In this document: piece after piece, positions 27,796 to 38,500 of the stretch | How the letters are laid out: the number at the start of each line of letters is the position of its first letter | How positions within the stretch are numbered: position 1 is the stretch's first letter | Assembly: GCF_003076275.1 (NCBI RefSeq) | Contig: NZ_CP029064.1 | Span: forward strand, 2,800,501-2,864,500 | Direction: 5' to 3' | Origin: Microbulbifer sp. A4B17 | GTDB lineage: Bacteria; Pseudomonadota; Gammaproteobacteria; Pseudomonadales; Cellvibrionaceae | DNA length: 64,000 nt | The notes under the pieces: generated by a model | Seen by the model: only the letters and a program-made list of their open reading frames with translations | The model's database searches: none | What the model was told of the DNA's origin: nothing | Program-made: the position numbers and the translations under genes

Positions 27796-29568
27796 ATGTT
27801 AAAAATGAAAAATGGGAATTTAACCGCTCTTATAACGCTAGCAATTAGTTTCTGCATAAGCGCAGGAAACACAAAAATTGCACTTGCAGCAGAAAATACA
27901 AATCCGGTTGATTACTTTGGAGAAATGCAAGTAAGTGGGAATAAAATAAATGGCTCCAACACCGGGGAGTCAATGCAAGTAAAAGGCATGAGCTTTTTCT
28001 GGAGTAATTGGACTACATATTACAACACTGAAACAGTCGACAGAATGGTTGATGAATTTCAAGTAGAAATTCTAAGGGCTTCATATGGCGTCGATGACAA
28101 TGGAACCCCCTACGACAATGACGAAGATAAAATACGAACGGTTGTTGAAGCAGCTATAGACAGGGGCGTTTACATAATTATTGATTGGCATTCACATGGA
28201 GCACACAACAATGTTGATGCGGCAAAAGATTTTTTCTCCAGAATGGCACAGGACTATGGCAGCTTTGATAATGTGATATTTGAAGTCTATAACGAGCCAA
28301 CCTATGTTACATGGAGCACCGTGAAAGAGTATGCAGAGGAAATAATCTCAGAAATAAGAAAATACTCTAACAATTTAGTAGTTGTTGGATCACCTACATG
28401 GTCCCAGGATGTTGGCTCTGCTGCGGATGACAGAATAAATGATGATAACGTTGCTTATTCATTACACTTCTATGCCGGAACCCATTTTTCATCATTAAGA
28501 GACAAGGCCGATTATGCCTTGAGCCAGGGAGTACCACTTTTTGTTACAGAGTGGGGCTCAGTAAATGCAGACGGTAACGGTTCGATTAACTACGATTCGA
28601 CCAATGAATGGTTGGAGTGGATGGATGAAAACCAGATATCATGGGCCAATTGGACAATTAATGATAAAGCAGAATCATCCAGTATCTTTTACTCGGATGG
28701 AAGCCTTACGGAGGCTGGAAACCTCCTAAAAGGTATATTTGAAGATTCGGTTCCAGGTCGGGCATGGATTAACATCAACAATGATACTGTCAATACTGAT
28801 GAAGGCAGCGATGACAGTAACAGTAGCGACAATAGTAATACCGATGATGGCGAGACTGGCAGTGAAAATGATGATACCGGAAATACAGATAGTGGCAACT
28901 CTGATAATGATAACTCCAGTGCAGATTCAACATCAGCAGTAGTATTTAGTAAGACATCCGACTGGGGTAATGGATTTAATGGTAAATTGACCATTAATAA
29001 TAGTGTATCAAGCGATATAGAAGACTGGGTTTTAGAGTTTGATTTTGATGGACAAATAAATTCATTCTGGACTGCAGAGATTATATCTCATTCAGGAAAT
29101 CATTATATTGTTAAGCCTTTAAGCTGGAATTCAACGATAGCCCCAGGGGAATCGATAGAACTGGGCTTTACTGCAAAGGGCGGCCAGGAAGTTACCAATA
29201 TCATTCTCAACGACAATAGTACCAGTGTCGACGAGCCAGATGAAACTGACAACAACAATAGCGATTCCAAAAATGAAGATGCCGACTATAAGGTAGAGAT
29301 AAGCACTATCAAAGATTGGGGTACCGGCTTTAACGGCCAGTTTCAAATTAATAATACTGGCTCAGATAATATACAAGATTGGGTGTTAGAATTTGACTTT
29401 GAAGGACAAATAAATTCATTCTGGACTGCTCAGATAATCTCCCACTCAGGAAACCACTATATTATTAAGCCGCTAAGCTGGAATTCAACAATACAATCAG
29501 GACAATCACTAGAATTAGGTTTTACCGCGATAGGCAACCAGAGCATTACCAATATAACCCTTAAGTAA
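27796..29568 (+). CDS. Secreted GH5 cellulase with two CBM2-like modules
   Basis: The 590-residue product has a signal peptide (LITLAISFCISAG..ALAA), a GH5 catalytic domain (about 35-320) and an Asp/Ser/Asn-rich linker (about 330-380), then two carbohydrate-binding modules (382-472, 499-590). The acid/base is Glu167 in VYNEP and the nucleophile Glu252 in VTEWG; IIDWHSHG and SLHFYAGTH are typical GH5_2 segments. The modules share long identical stretches (QINSFWTA, ISHSGNHYI, KPLSWNSTI) and resemble CBM2 with a conserved WGxGFNG start. The enzyme would cut beta-1,4-glucans outside the cell. It is monocistronic. Confidence 0.93.
   Translation: MLKMKNGNLTALITLAISFCISAGNTKIALAAENTNPVDYFGEMQVSGNKINGSNTGESMQVKGMSFFWSNWTTYYNTETVDRMVDEFQVEILRASYGVDDNGTPYDNDEDKIRTVVEAAIDRGVYIIIDWHSHGAHNNVDAAKDFFSRMAQDYGSFDNVIFEVYNEPTYVTWSTVKEYAEEIISEIRKYSNNLVVVGSPTWSQDVGSAADDRINDDNVAYSLHFYAGTHFSSLRDKADYALSQGVPLFVTEWGSVNADGNGSINYDSTNEWLEWMDENQISWANWTINDKAESSSIFYSDGSLTEAGNLLKGIFEDSVPGRAWININNDTVNTDEGSDDSNSSDNSNTDDGETGSENDDTGNTDSGNSDNDNSSADSTSAVVFSKTSDWGNGFNGKLTINNSVSSDIEDWVLEFDFDGQINSFWTAEIISHSGNHYIVKPLSWNSTIAPGESIELGFTAKGGQEVTNIILNDNSTSVDEPDETDNNNSDSKNEDADYKVEISTIKDWGTGFNGQFQINNTGSDNIQDWVLEFDFEGQINSFWTAQIISHSGNHYIIKPLSWNSTIQSGQSLELGFTAIGNQSITNITLK
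28958..29565 (+). repeat. Tandem-duplicated CBM coding units
   Basis: The units at about 28939-29211 and 29290-29565 encode nearly the same 90-residue module. Conserved nucleotide stretches such as GGACAAATAAATTCATTCTGGA occur in both, showing a recent internal duplication. They are separated by an Asn/Asp-rich linker of about 25 residues. Confidence 0.85.
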
Positions 29569-29616
29569 AATTACACTCTCGTTATTAGAGAGAGGACATC
29601 AGGCAGGTTAATTCAG

Positions 29617-29714
29617 ACCGCCAAACTACATACATCTGCAGTAGATATTCTCTAACGCTTCAGTGCGACTGCATACACGATAAAAAAATCTACAGATGTA
29701 CGCAGTTTGGCGGT
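29617..29714. repeat. Long imperfect inverted repeat between convergent genes
   Basis: The left arm 29617-29645 begins ACCGCCAAACT and continues with ACATCTG; the right arm 29689-29714 ends with the complement (CAGATGTACGCAGTTTGGCGGT). The arms pair at most of 26 positions around a core of about 43 bases. It lies 48 bases after the cellulase and 28 bases before the end of the convergent gene. A run of T follows the right arm (TTTTTC), so it may act as a terminator, but the arm length and core are more like a small mobile or integron-type hairpin. Confidence 0.75.
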
Positions 29715-29742
29715 TTTTCATCAACTTTTGAATAACAATCTA

Positions 29743-30273
29743 TTAATCAGCTAGCTCTAAACTGATACCTGATATCTTGGTTCCTGGTGGTACATCTTTA
29801 AGCTTATAATAAAGCTGTCCCATTAGAGAAATATGGACTGTTACATCGCAGGTACTTATATTACCAATAACCATATTTCCACCAAAACAAGGGGGCTTTT
29901 TGAAGCTATAACACTGTCCAGAGTTCAGGATAATGCCGGACTCCCTCAGTTTCGCAACGAAATCCGGTGCATATCTTGTACCAAACTCTTCGTCATTTCC
30001 CCAGGGGTCTTCCCTGAATTCCTGATATCCCTTTTCGAGTGCATCAGATTGCCCCCAGTTAACATCAAGAAAGAATATACCATTTCCTGATCTGTAGAAG
30101 ACATCACCAAGTGCAGTTATCAATAGTGGTTCAGCAGACTCGCCTACCAACCAGTGCCAATCCAATAAGAGCTCATTTTTATTTATGCCAGATACTGGTG
30201 CAAATAAATCATCGTAGGTTGTTTCGATCTTAATCGCTTTTTTCAGATTCAAGATTTTCTTTAGAAACTTCAC
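29743..30273 (-). CDS. Tdi1-like (DUF1851) type VI immunity protein
   Basis: The 176-residue product follows the DUF1851/Tdi1 C-terminal pattern: LLDWHWLVGE (36-45), LLITALGDVFYR, GIFFLDVNWGQ, LEKGYQEF, SGQCYSFKKPPCFGG and the ending VPPGTKI. These proteins neutralise DNase-type (Tde1/GAD-like) effectors or stand as orphan immunity genes. I start it at the GTG at 30273, preceded by AAGGAGG at ideal spacing; the upstream extension lacks a site. No effector is encoded next to it, so it may defend against toxins of other strains. Confidence 0.82.
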   Translation of the reverse strand: MKFLKKILNLKKAIKIETTYDDLFAPVSGINKNELLLDWHWLVGESAEPLLITALGDVFYRSGNGIFFLDVNWGQSDALEKGYQEFREDPWGNDEEFGTRYAPDFVAKLRESGIILNSGQCYSFKKPPCFGGNMVIGNISTCDVTVHISLMGQLYYKLKDVPPGTKISGISLELAD

Positions 30274-30544
30274 TAATAACCTCCTTGTACTTATGTATAT
30301 CACAATACCGCAGGAAGGAGCTTAACAGAAGCTCACTATAATTGAAGCAACAACATCCAGCCGACTGATTGGCTATTAAAACCACTCACTGCAAAAAATA
30401 AGCGTACATAACCTCAGATTGAAGCTCTATACGCAGGGGGTTCAACCTGAGATGACTATATCAACCAAGTTTACAGCACTTCTCGTTAATTTTGCCTTGG
30501 CAGCTCTAAAGACACACTAAGTACAATAAGTCTACAAGTTGTTA

Positions 30545-30937
30545 TCAACTATGAGAGTAATCAAACTCATAGAAGTGCTGTCCATCGTCCATACGGATAG
30601 ACATTTTCCCAGACAAACCGACAAGTTCTCCAGTGGCTGAGTCAGGCACAACTTCTAGAGTAAGACGATCCTTACCTTTACTCATGGTGCCAAAGTGCTG
30701 TAAAACGAATGTGCCTCGTTTGCCATCCAATGTTCCGATGACTTGCTCTATAGCTACATATCCAGCCGACCCTTTTACAGGAGTCATTACACTTAACATT
30801 TCACCTCTACTTTCCGCTGAGAGTTCACCATAAAAAATTTTATTGATGGACATACGTCCCAAACTAGCCCCATCTACCCCTCTTGAGTATGGGTCCATAG
30901 GCTTAACAGTAACTTCGAACATTCCTGAGATCTTCAT
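30545..30937 (-). CDS. DUF3224 protein
   Basis: The 130-residue product matches DUF3224: MKISGMFEVTVKPMDPYSRG, LGRMSINKIF, GEMLSVMTPVKGSAGYVA, VLQHFGTM and LEVVPDSATGEL are all family hallmarks. The fold is a small beta-barrel-like domain, and function is unknown. There is no signal peptide. GGAA lies about 9 bases upstream of the ATG. It is a single gene in gene-sparse DNA. Confidence 0.92.
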   Translation of the reverse strand: MKISGMFEVTVKPMDPYSRGVDGASLGRMSINKIFYGELSAESRGEMLSVMTPVKGSAGYVAIEQVIGTLDGKRGTFVLQHFGTMSKGKDRLTLEVVPDSATGELVGLSGKMSIRMDDGQHFYEFDYSHS

Positions 30938-31430
30938 ACTGGTTCCATTAAAAGTAAAGATATTTTCAATACCGCCACTTCACACCGAACTTGAATTGGC
31001 CTTTTTGGCCACCACGTGAGCACGACGGTATGTAGAAGGTCAATGATACTGTATATATGAACAGATAAAAAGAAGGGATTTATCAATTAGATATGATGAT
31101 TGGATACAATCAAGGCTCAAATAGAAAGTATGTGTTTATAACGACCTCAAATGTCTTTATTAAAATACCCAAAATTGTAGGCGCAACCTTTTTAGGCTCA
31201 AAGGAATCAAACCAGGAATAGAAGTCGAAAGGTCAAACCAACGCCTAATACAGTATAAGCCAACCGTCAAAAAACCGGGCGAATAATGTGTTCCTCACTC
31301 GAACTCCAGAATACCTGGAGTAATCACAAAAGAGCACTTCTATTTGAATAAAAAATTTTTTGGCAGTCACAAGCGTTATTAAAGCTAAAACTTCACTTGT
31401 GACATGCCACACCAATACTAAAAACAATTA
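30938..31430. other. Intergenic region, no gene seen
   Basis: About 490 A+T-rich bases upstream of the DUF3224 gene. I see no convincing gene, RNA or repeat. Confidence 0.45.
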
Positions 31431-32111
31431 TCAGCTACGTAAGTCCTCAATCACCACACCCATATTTCGAACTTCATCTTCATGCAGTGTTTCTCTCCAG
31501 GGCTCTTGTAATGCATCAGAAATCCACTTTTTCATAGAGGGCAAGCTTAGTAAGTGATCAATATACTGTTTAGCTACACCACTAAATTTCAACCCATAGT
31601 TTTGTGCACGGATAGCAACTGGCGCAAAGAAAGCATCCACCGCTGTAAACTCCTCTCCGGTAAGAAAAGGCCCTTCAAACCGCTTTAAGCCCTCCTGCCA
31701 AAGCTCATCAATTCGATTAATATCTTTCTGTAACAGTGGTGGAATCTCAACCAAATCCACAATCAAGCCACAGTTCATGGCACAGATATTCCTCAAGGCC
31801 GAAAAACCAGAGTGCATTTCTGCGCAAGCACTCCGGGCCCAGCTTCTTGCCAACCTATTGATAGGCCAAACCTGAGGAAAATCTTCTGCAACGTACTCCA
31901 CTATGGCAAGGGAATCCCAAACAGTAATATCTCCATCAATCAAACATGGCACCAATCCAGTAGGAGAAAAGCTATGAAATTTCTTCCAGCTTCCACCCTC
32001 TTCAAATGTAACCAACTGCTCATTAAAGGGGATTTCCAAGTGGTGCATTAACAACCAAGGCCGCAGTGACCAAGATGAATAATTTTTATTTGCTATAAAC
32101 AACTGATACAT
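31431..32111 (-). CDS. Glutathione S-transferase family protein
   Basis: The 226-residue product begins MYQLFIANKNYSSWSLRPWL, the thioredoxin-fold opening of a well-known bacterial GST subgroup with a candidate catalytic serine in YSSWSLR. The cis-Pro region TGLVPCLIDGDITVWDSLAI and the all-helical C-terminal domain (FLTGEEFTAVDAFFAPV, with its N-capping Asp) are intact. It would conjugate glutathione to electrophiles or act in thiol chemistry in the cytoplasm. AAGGAAAG precedes the ATG. No operon partner is seen. Confidence 0.93.
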   Translation of the reverse strand: MYQLFIANKNYSSWSLRPWLLMHHLEIPFNEQLVTFEEGGSWKKFHSFSPTGLVPCLIDGDITVWDSLAIVEYVAEDFPQVWPINRLARSWARSACAEMHSGFSALRNICAMNCGLIVDLVEIPPLLQKDINRIDELWQEGLKRFEGPFLTGEEFTAVDAFFAPVAIRAQNYGLKFSGVAKQYIDHLLSLPSMKKWISDALQEPWRETLHEDEVRNMGVVIEDLRS

Positions 32112-33125
32112 TCACTTTCCTTAGTAATTAATAATAAGACTCCAATAGCCACGGCTTTGTAATTTAGATTTACTTCTGCCAGTTAGCTATTATTGACATA
32201 GACGCAAAAACTCAAATTTCTCTTAATCTCCACACCAACTTCCAACATTCTTACCCAGCTCCATCAAGTTTTTCAATGATAAATTGCAAGCATTCTCTGT
32301 CAGCAGTAGTATTAGCCAATGTATAACGCAAATTATAATTTTTTGACTGATACTTATTTCCACAAGAACAATTCAATCACTGTCCATCCCACTGTGGATC
32401 TGAATTAAAGTATGATATTGCAGGTGTAATAGCCAGCTTCTTTCTTTTTTAGTGGGAGTCTGATCCCTCGTATTATGCAGCAAACTTGTACCGCTGGCTT
32501 TCTGCAAAGGTCATAGCCACTTACTAATTTATCGGAACCCTTCTCCAAAGCATTAAACTTGGAACCTGAGATCTGCTCAAATAAACTGCTTATTGACCTC
32601 CTATGAATTGAGCCAGATTCATTCCTGGCTGCCAGTGATTTGCTTACGAAAAATCTATTATGTTCCTTCATTTTAACTAGTGAAAACCAGCTTTTGATGA
32701 ATAAAAAGTATACAGAATTAATAAGCTGCTAATACTCTATGCCCTACTCGCCCCCGATCTGAAAATTAACTATATACCAAGTGCCTAATACATATTTCTT
32801 TACTTGCTTACAAGCCAAACTATTCTACTAGCCGCCTGGGGGAAAATTGGGAAACGTCACACTAAAATTGGCAATTATCTCATTAAGTAACTAGCTTTTA
32901 ACAAACTCATCATCGCAATAGCATTCTGCTACCTCAAACATCAATCTGTATAGTACTATTGAGGAGGAAATAATCTAGACAACATTCTTGCCCCCAGAAC
33001 CATCCTAATCTCTACTTTTTAAGGAATATTGCTCTCCTGTAAGGACTGGCATATTCAGCTCAAACCTGCCTTTTGACCCGTAGTATCACCCGCCAAAGCG
33101 GTCTGTAGTAGAGGAAGGGATGCTC
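32112..33125. other. One-kilobase A+T-rich gap, no supported gene
   Basis: About 1,000 bases hold no gene I can support. A minus-strand frame at 32405-32671 lacks a ribosome binding site and family resemblance. The region next to 33126 should contain the promoter of the secreted protein, but boxes are not clear. Confidence 0.5.
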
Positions 33126-34922
33126 ATGAAAGTTACATCTTGTTTTGCACTCTCAATCTTTTTGGCGACACTGGTTGCACCCAGTGCGAACGCACAGTGG
33201 AGCGGAAACGATGAAGAATCCTCGGGGTACCCTGGCAAGCACTGTAAAAGAGTTAAGCCCCGGTTCGATAAGCTGTTTAAAGCTCCAGTAGATGAGTGCT
33301 TCAATGGTGTAGGTGAACCCTACCCAGAACTGATTGACGGCGTATGTTCCGCAGGTGAACCCAAACGAAACGGCGCCCAGATCTGGGGTATGGCTGAGTC
33401 ACCCCGCTTTCTCTACTGGGGTACTGGGGCAAATGTCCCCTGTACCGCACAAGCCTCTCCAAATGCCATGTTGACGCCTATCTTTGCCCCCAACCAGGGC
33501 TGGGTATGTGAGTTTGCAGAAGGAATACTCGCTCAAGAGAACCCAAATCTTAAAAATCTTGGTGATTGGCGTGCTCCAATGGCCTATCGCATGGATACCT
33601 GCACGCTTGAGGTAACGGAAATAACCCCTACCTACGACCCCCTGTTACAAGACACGTTGGGCTTCCGCTCTGGCGGTTACGCGGATGATGTGGTATTTCT
33701 CGCCGGCCCCGGAGGTGTTCAGGAGGGAATCGCCGGTGAAGGTGGCGGTAACAGCATCATTATGATGGCCTGGCAGGCGAGTACAGGACTCTACCTCGGG
33801 TCAAAGAAGTTTCCCCAATACTCCAATATTCGCAAGTTCCTAACTCATGAGGGAGTTCTGTATACCGGCGTGGCTCTTCAAGAGTCCCTTGGTGGCACAG
33901 GAGAGGTTTTACGCTGGATGGGTAATATACATCACCCATTTAAGTTTGAAGTTGTCGGCACAATGCAGAGCACCCCAGCAAATTTCACCGTGCATGATGG
34001 CCGCTTGTTTTTCTCAACCTGGCCAACTGGAGATTCTCAGACCGGGCAGATCCGCGCCTATTCTGGCATCGTAATGAGCCCCAAAATTCCGGAAGGCGGA
34101 TTCCTGCCTGAAGACGTAACAGAGTGGGAAGAGGTCTGGAACATTACAGAATATGAGCCAGACACTGTTTCATCTAGTGCCTATGCAGGTGGCGATATCA
34201 CCTCATGGCGCGGCAAGCTCTACTGGGGCACGATTAACATCCCGCTGGGGGGTTTTAGGGCACATGTTCTCGCCTATGGAGAAACCTGGAATAACCCGAT
34301 TGGTGAGCTAGAAACCATTATCGCCACCCACAGAGCAACAACAGTGTTCCGCGGTGATCGATTTGGCAAAAAGAAGAGAAAGCCCAAAGTGGAGGTTCTC
34401 TACGGATATAAGAGTGTTGAGGTATGGGACCCTGACAGCAATATGTTTGTAGAGAAGAGTACTTTGGCAGGCCCGCCCAAACTAGGTAGAGCCGGTTTAG
34501 GGTGGCCATTTAATGTCTATACTTGGCGCCTCGGCGTGACGGGTAGCGATATGTACTTGGGAACTCTGGATGTGAGTAGACAGTTTGCAGGCCTAATTGA
34601 AAGTGGAACTGATCCAGCCAACGAACTCCCCGCAGAGCTTCTAATGCTTTTGGAAGATGCACTTTCAAATCCCAAGACCTCAGGCGGGAAGCTCTATCGT
34701 TTCTTCTCACCAAATCGCAGGGCTATTCCAGCAACATTCAATGGCGTTGGCAATTCCGGGAACTTTGGTTTTCGCACAATGATCAACCATCCCAAGTTCA
34801 TGTGGCTTGGCACTGCAAATCCTTTTAATTTAGACCCAAGGGGTGGGTGGGAGCTATATAGATTTGCTCCTATAGCCCCAGGAAAACCTAAGTGGGTTAA
34901 TGACACCGAGTTGGATCAATAA
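33126..34922 (+). CDS. Large secreted protein of unknown function
   Basis: The 598-residue product has a signal peptide (VTSCFALSIFLATLVAPS, cleavage after ANA) and a mature part rich in Trp, Gly and Asp, with repeated motifs such as LYWGTG, LYWGTIN, MYLGTLD and MWLGTANPF, followed by strands. This spacing suggests a beta-propeller, but I recognise no family. Cysteines occur in the N-terminal 170 residues (HCKR, DECF, GVCSAG, VPCTA, WVCEF, DTCTL), consistent with disulfides. I prefer the second Met at 33126 because GGAAGGG is then 7-8 bases away. A strong terminator follows. Confidence 0.85.
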   Translation: MKVTSCFALSIFLATLVAPSANAQWSGNDEESSGYPGKHCKRVKPRFDKLFKAPVDECFNGVGEPYPELIDGVCSAGEPKRNGAQIWGMAESPRFLYWGTGANVPCTAQASPNAMLTPIFAPNQGWVCEFAEGILAQENPNLKNLGDWRAPMAYRMDTCTLEVTEITPTYDPLLQDTLGFRSGGYADDVVFLAGPGGVQEGIAGEGGGNSIIMMAWQASTGLYLGSKKFPQYSNIRKFLTHEGVLYTGVALQESLGGTGEVLRWMGNIHHPFKFEVVGTMQSTPANFTVHDGRLFFSTWPTGDSQTGQIRAYSGIVMSPKIPEGGFLPEDVTEWEEVWNITEYEPDTVSSSAYAGGDITSWRGKLYWGTINIPLGGFRAHVLAYGETWNNPIGELETIIATHRATTVFRGDRFGKKKRKPKVEVLYGYKSVEVWDPDSNMFVEKSTLAGPPKLGRAGLGWPFNVYTWRLGVTGSDMYLGTLDVSRQFAGLIESGTDPANELPAELLMLLEDALSNPKTSGGKLYRFFSPNRRAIPATFNGVGNSGNFGFRTMINHPKFMWLGTANPFNLDPRGGWELYRFAPIAPGKPKWVNDTELDQ

Positions 34923-34953
34923 GGAATTTCCCCTTTTTACTCCGATTCTCTAG

Positions 34954-34988
34954 AAGCTTCTCACCTGAAATAGGTGAGAAGCTTTTTT
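34954..34988 (+). terminator. Rho-independent terminator
   Basis: AAGCTTCTCACCT (34954-34966), loop GAAAT, and AGGTGAGAAGCTT (34972-34984) form a perfect 13-bp stem followed by T residues. It ends the secreted-protein gene. Confidence 0.93.
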
Positions 34989-35570
34989 ACTGCCTTAACA
35001 CTGACGCCGAAAATTCATCAACTGGATTTAATCATTATTTTTATCGACCTGATTATTAGGCTCCTAGAATAAAATCTTCCCGAACTCCTTTTCACGAGCT
35101 TAATAACTGAGCACTTCAGGCAAGTTACTGCAAGGTAAAGAGAAGCGAAATCTGCAAAAAAAATAAAGGCGCAGACTCTAGTAAAAATAGAGTACTCATT
35201 CCGACATATGAAATATTTTTAATTTTATAAAAATGCACTAAAACACCTAACGCTTGTACCTGCTATCCGGTTTTACCAACCTGTTAATTGGGAGAAAAAT
35301 TTTCTGAGCCGGGCCTATATGCCAGGGATTTTCAAAATCTGAAATTCAGGCGATGGAAATGGCGATAGATACGTCCAGAAAATTGAAATCCAATCAATAA
35401 ATAGTCATTTTTAACTGCATGAAACGTAAAGTAGAAGCCCATTTTTCAGAGCTTCCTTATATCAGCACCCGTTATAGTTATTGCATAATTTCTTATACGG
35501 CAATTTTCATATATGGGCCGCCTTTGATTACTAGCAGTAGCGGTAAAAGAACTACGACTACAGAGTCTTT
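34989..35570. other. Intergenic region, no gene seen
   Basis: About 580 A+T-rich bases between the terminator and the 3' end of the RND gene. Nothing supported is seen. Confidence 0.5.
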
Positions 35571-38500
35571 TTATCCCATTGTTACCACCCCACTCTGAAG
35601 TGGCTCTCCTCCGTCATTATCCTCTTGGGACTCGGCAAAACCAAAATCTTCCAATATCCCATAAAGCGCAGGCAGTACTAAGAGAATCAGAACCGTAGAA
35701 CTACTAATACCAAACACAATACTTATTACTAGCGGTACTAATACCTGGGCCTGCAAGCTGGTTTCAAATAGCAGGGGCAACAGGCCTGCAACGGTAGTCA
35801 GTGAAGTGAGGAAGATTGCCCGGAAGCGGTCGCGACTGGCTTGACTTGCAGCACTGTGAACATCCATCCCTTCACGCACTCGCCGCTTCACAAACTCCAC
35901 CAGCAAAATTGAGTCATTGACCACAATTCCTGTGAGAGAGACAAAACCCATCAAACTTGGCATGGACATATTGTGCCCCATGATCAGGTGCCCCCAAATT
36001 ACACCGATCAGTGCCAAAGGAATAGCCATCAGAACAATCAGTGGCTCCACATAGCTTCGGAATTGCAATGATAGAAGTAGATAGATACCAATTGCCCCTA
36101 TCAATAGTGCCCGGACAAGAGATGAAGCGGTAATTTTAATGTTCTTCATCTCCCCTTGCATGTCTACACGCAACCCTGGAAATTCACGGGTAAGTTCAGA
36201 TAAAAACTTTTCCTGGGTGTCACCGAGTACCTGGACAGTATTTGCTTTCTCAGTGAAAACATCAGCATACACACTCACTACCCGCTCGCCATCAATACGC
36301 TGAATTCGGGCGTATTCCCGATTCATTTCTATATCTGCAATTGCAATCAGCGGAACACGTTGTTTAGTAGATGGGTGAATGATAACCAGTTCATCGAAAC
36401 GGCTAAGCGCCCCTCGGGAATCTGCATCCATACGTACCTGGATCTCATAGGTTTCACCCCGATACTGGATCTCATCTATTTCCATGCCCTGGTAAGCAGC
36501 CCGCAGCTGATTGGCGACATTGCTGGCATCTATTCCAGAGGCATAGGCGCCCTCACGCATTTTTACTGTGAGCTGAGGTTTGCCGGGACGCAGGTCGTCC
36601 ACCACATTCACAACGCCATCGTATCCGCGTAGCCAATTCTGCAAGCGGATGGACACCGCCTTTAACTGATCTAACTCCAAACCAGTAAGGCGTATGTGAA
36701 TTGGGCGCCCGGCAGGGCCGAACGATGGCTCTTTATAAAGAATGGCGATTGCCCCAGTAGTATCACCAGCGGCCTCACGCCACGCATGGCGCAATTCATC
36801 AATGCTGGTATTACGCCCCTCAGCAGCAAGCAAGTCAACGTTAATGGTGGCTACATGGGGGCCTGTTTCAAAGGCATCTCCGTTGACACCAAAAGTTACA
36901 CTTGTGTGATTCACCAGAGGTGCACTTTCATTTTCAGATAGCCCTGAGACAACTCGATCTAGTGCTGTCAGTTGCTTGTCGACCACTTTTTCCATATCGA
37001 CAAGAGAGGTCCCCTGGGGCATCAAGATCCGAGCCTGTAATAAATCGCCCTCCAAGGTAGGGAAACCCTGGAACTTCACGATACCTGCCGTCATCAGACT
37101 TACAGTCACCAGAAATAGGCTAAACACTCCGCCGACAAAGGCGTAGCGATATTTCACAGCCCAGTCCGCAGCACGTCCCATATTTTCTCGCCAATCTTCA
37201 AAGCGCTTGGCAAACGCCTGCTTCCAGGCAGGTGTGCGACTTTTGTGCTCAAGGGCATGACGCAGATGCGCCGGCAGAATTAAAAAAGCCTCCACCAAGC
37301 TGATGAGCAATACAGAGATCAAAACAATTGGCAGCGCCTTAAGTACCTGCCCCATATCTCCGTTAATAAAAATCAGCCCTCCAAATACCATCACTGTAGT
37401 AGCGAAAGAGGACAAGACACCTCGGGCCACTCGCTTGGTGCCATTAATTACCGCGTCCAATGGAGGGCTTCCTTTGCGGTGCTCAGTCGCAATACTCTCC
37501 GACAGGACAATGGCATCATCCATCAATATACCAATAGCAATCAGCAGCCCCACCAGGCTGATCATGTTAATGGACACTCCCATAGCCGTGATCAATGCGA
37601 AAGAACCAAGAAATGAAACCGGTAAGCCCATCACCACCCAAAAGACATAGCGGCCACTAAAAAACAGATAGAGAGCCAGGGCTACCAGAATCAGGCCCTG
37701 CCAGGCATTAGCCATAATCATCTGCAAGCGATCGGCAACAATAGAGGCGCTGTCCTGGGTTAAGGTCAGTTTCATGCCTTCAGGCAAGTTTGCATTTTCA
37801 CGATCTAAAAATGCGCGCACGGCTTCGAGCACATTCAAGCTATCATCCACACTATTCTTCTCGACACTGAGAAGCGCCGTGCGACGCCCATCAAAAATGA
37901 TTTTATCTTCTGCCAACTCAAAGGCATCGTAAATTTTTGCAATATCGCCAAGTCGAACTTCCGCCCCATCAACACCTTTGAGCACGACGAGATTTTCCAA
38001 CTCTGCCACCGTGCGACGCTCTTCTGTGAAGCGCAGCTGGTATTCTCGAGCAGGGGTGGAAACCTTACCGGCAGGCATGTCGATAGCTTGCTGGTCAATA
38101 ATATTGGCCAGGTCCATCACACTGAGCCCGTACTGACGCAAATTGTAATCTGAAATTTCAATCTGGAGCTGGTGGTCAGAAAAGCCGGAAATGCGCACGA
38201 TAGGGATCGCGGGATCGCGGAGTAATTCGCGGCGATAATGCTCTGCCAACTGGTTCAATTGAGGTAGAGGAAGGTTGGCACTGATGGCAATACTTACCAC
38301 CCGCTGAGTGCGACCTAACTCTTCGATCACCGGACGCTCGCTCTGGGCTGGAAGCGAGTTGATACTGTCTACCGCAGACTCCACATCAGCAACAAACTGG
38401 TCCATATCACCTGCTTCTTGCATTTTTAAGGTCATCAGGCCCAGGTTATCTTTCGCCTCACACGATCGCTCATCAATAAAGCTGATTCCATCGGTGGCAT

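Noticed and set aside
29617-29714. Inverted repeat as an integron attC site
   Set aside because: The arm ends (GCCAAAC and GTTTGGC) do not match the attC core-site consensus RYYYAAC/GTTRRRY, and no integrase gene is in the window. I keep it as an unexplained inverted repeat.
31245-31427. 60-codon frame upstream of DUF3224
   Set aside because: Too short, with no ribosome binding site or pattern.
32405-32671. 88-codon minus-strand open frame in the 1-kb gap
   Set aside because: No ribosome binding site, no family resemblance and unlike neighbouring coding composition; probably chance.
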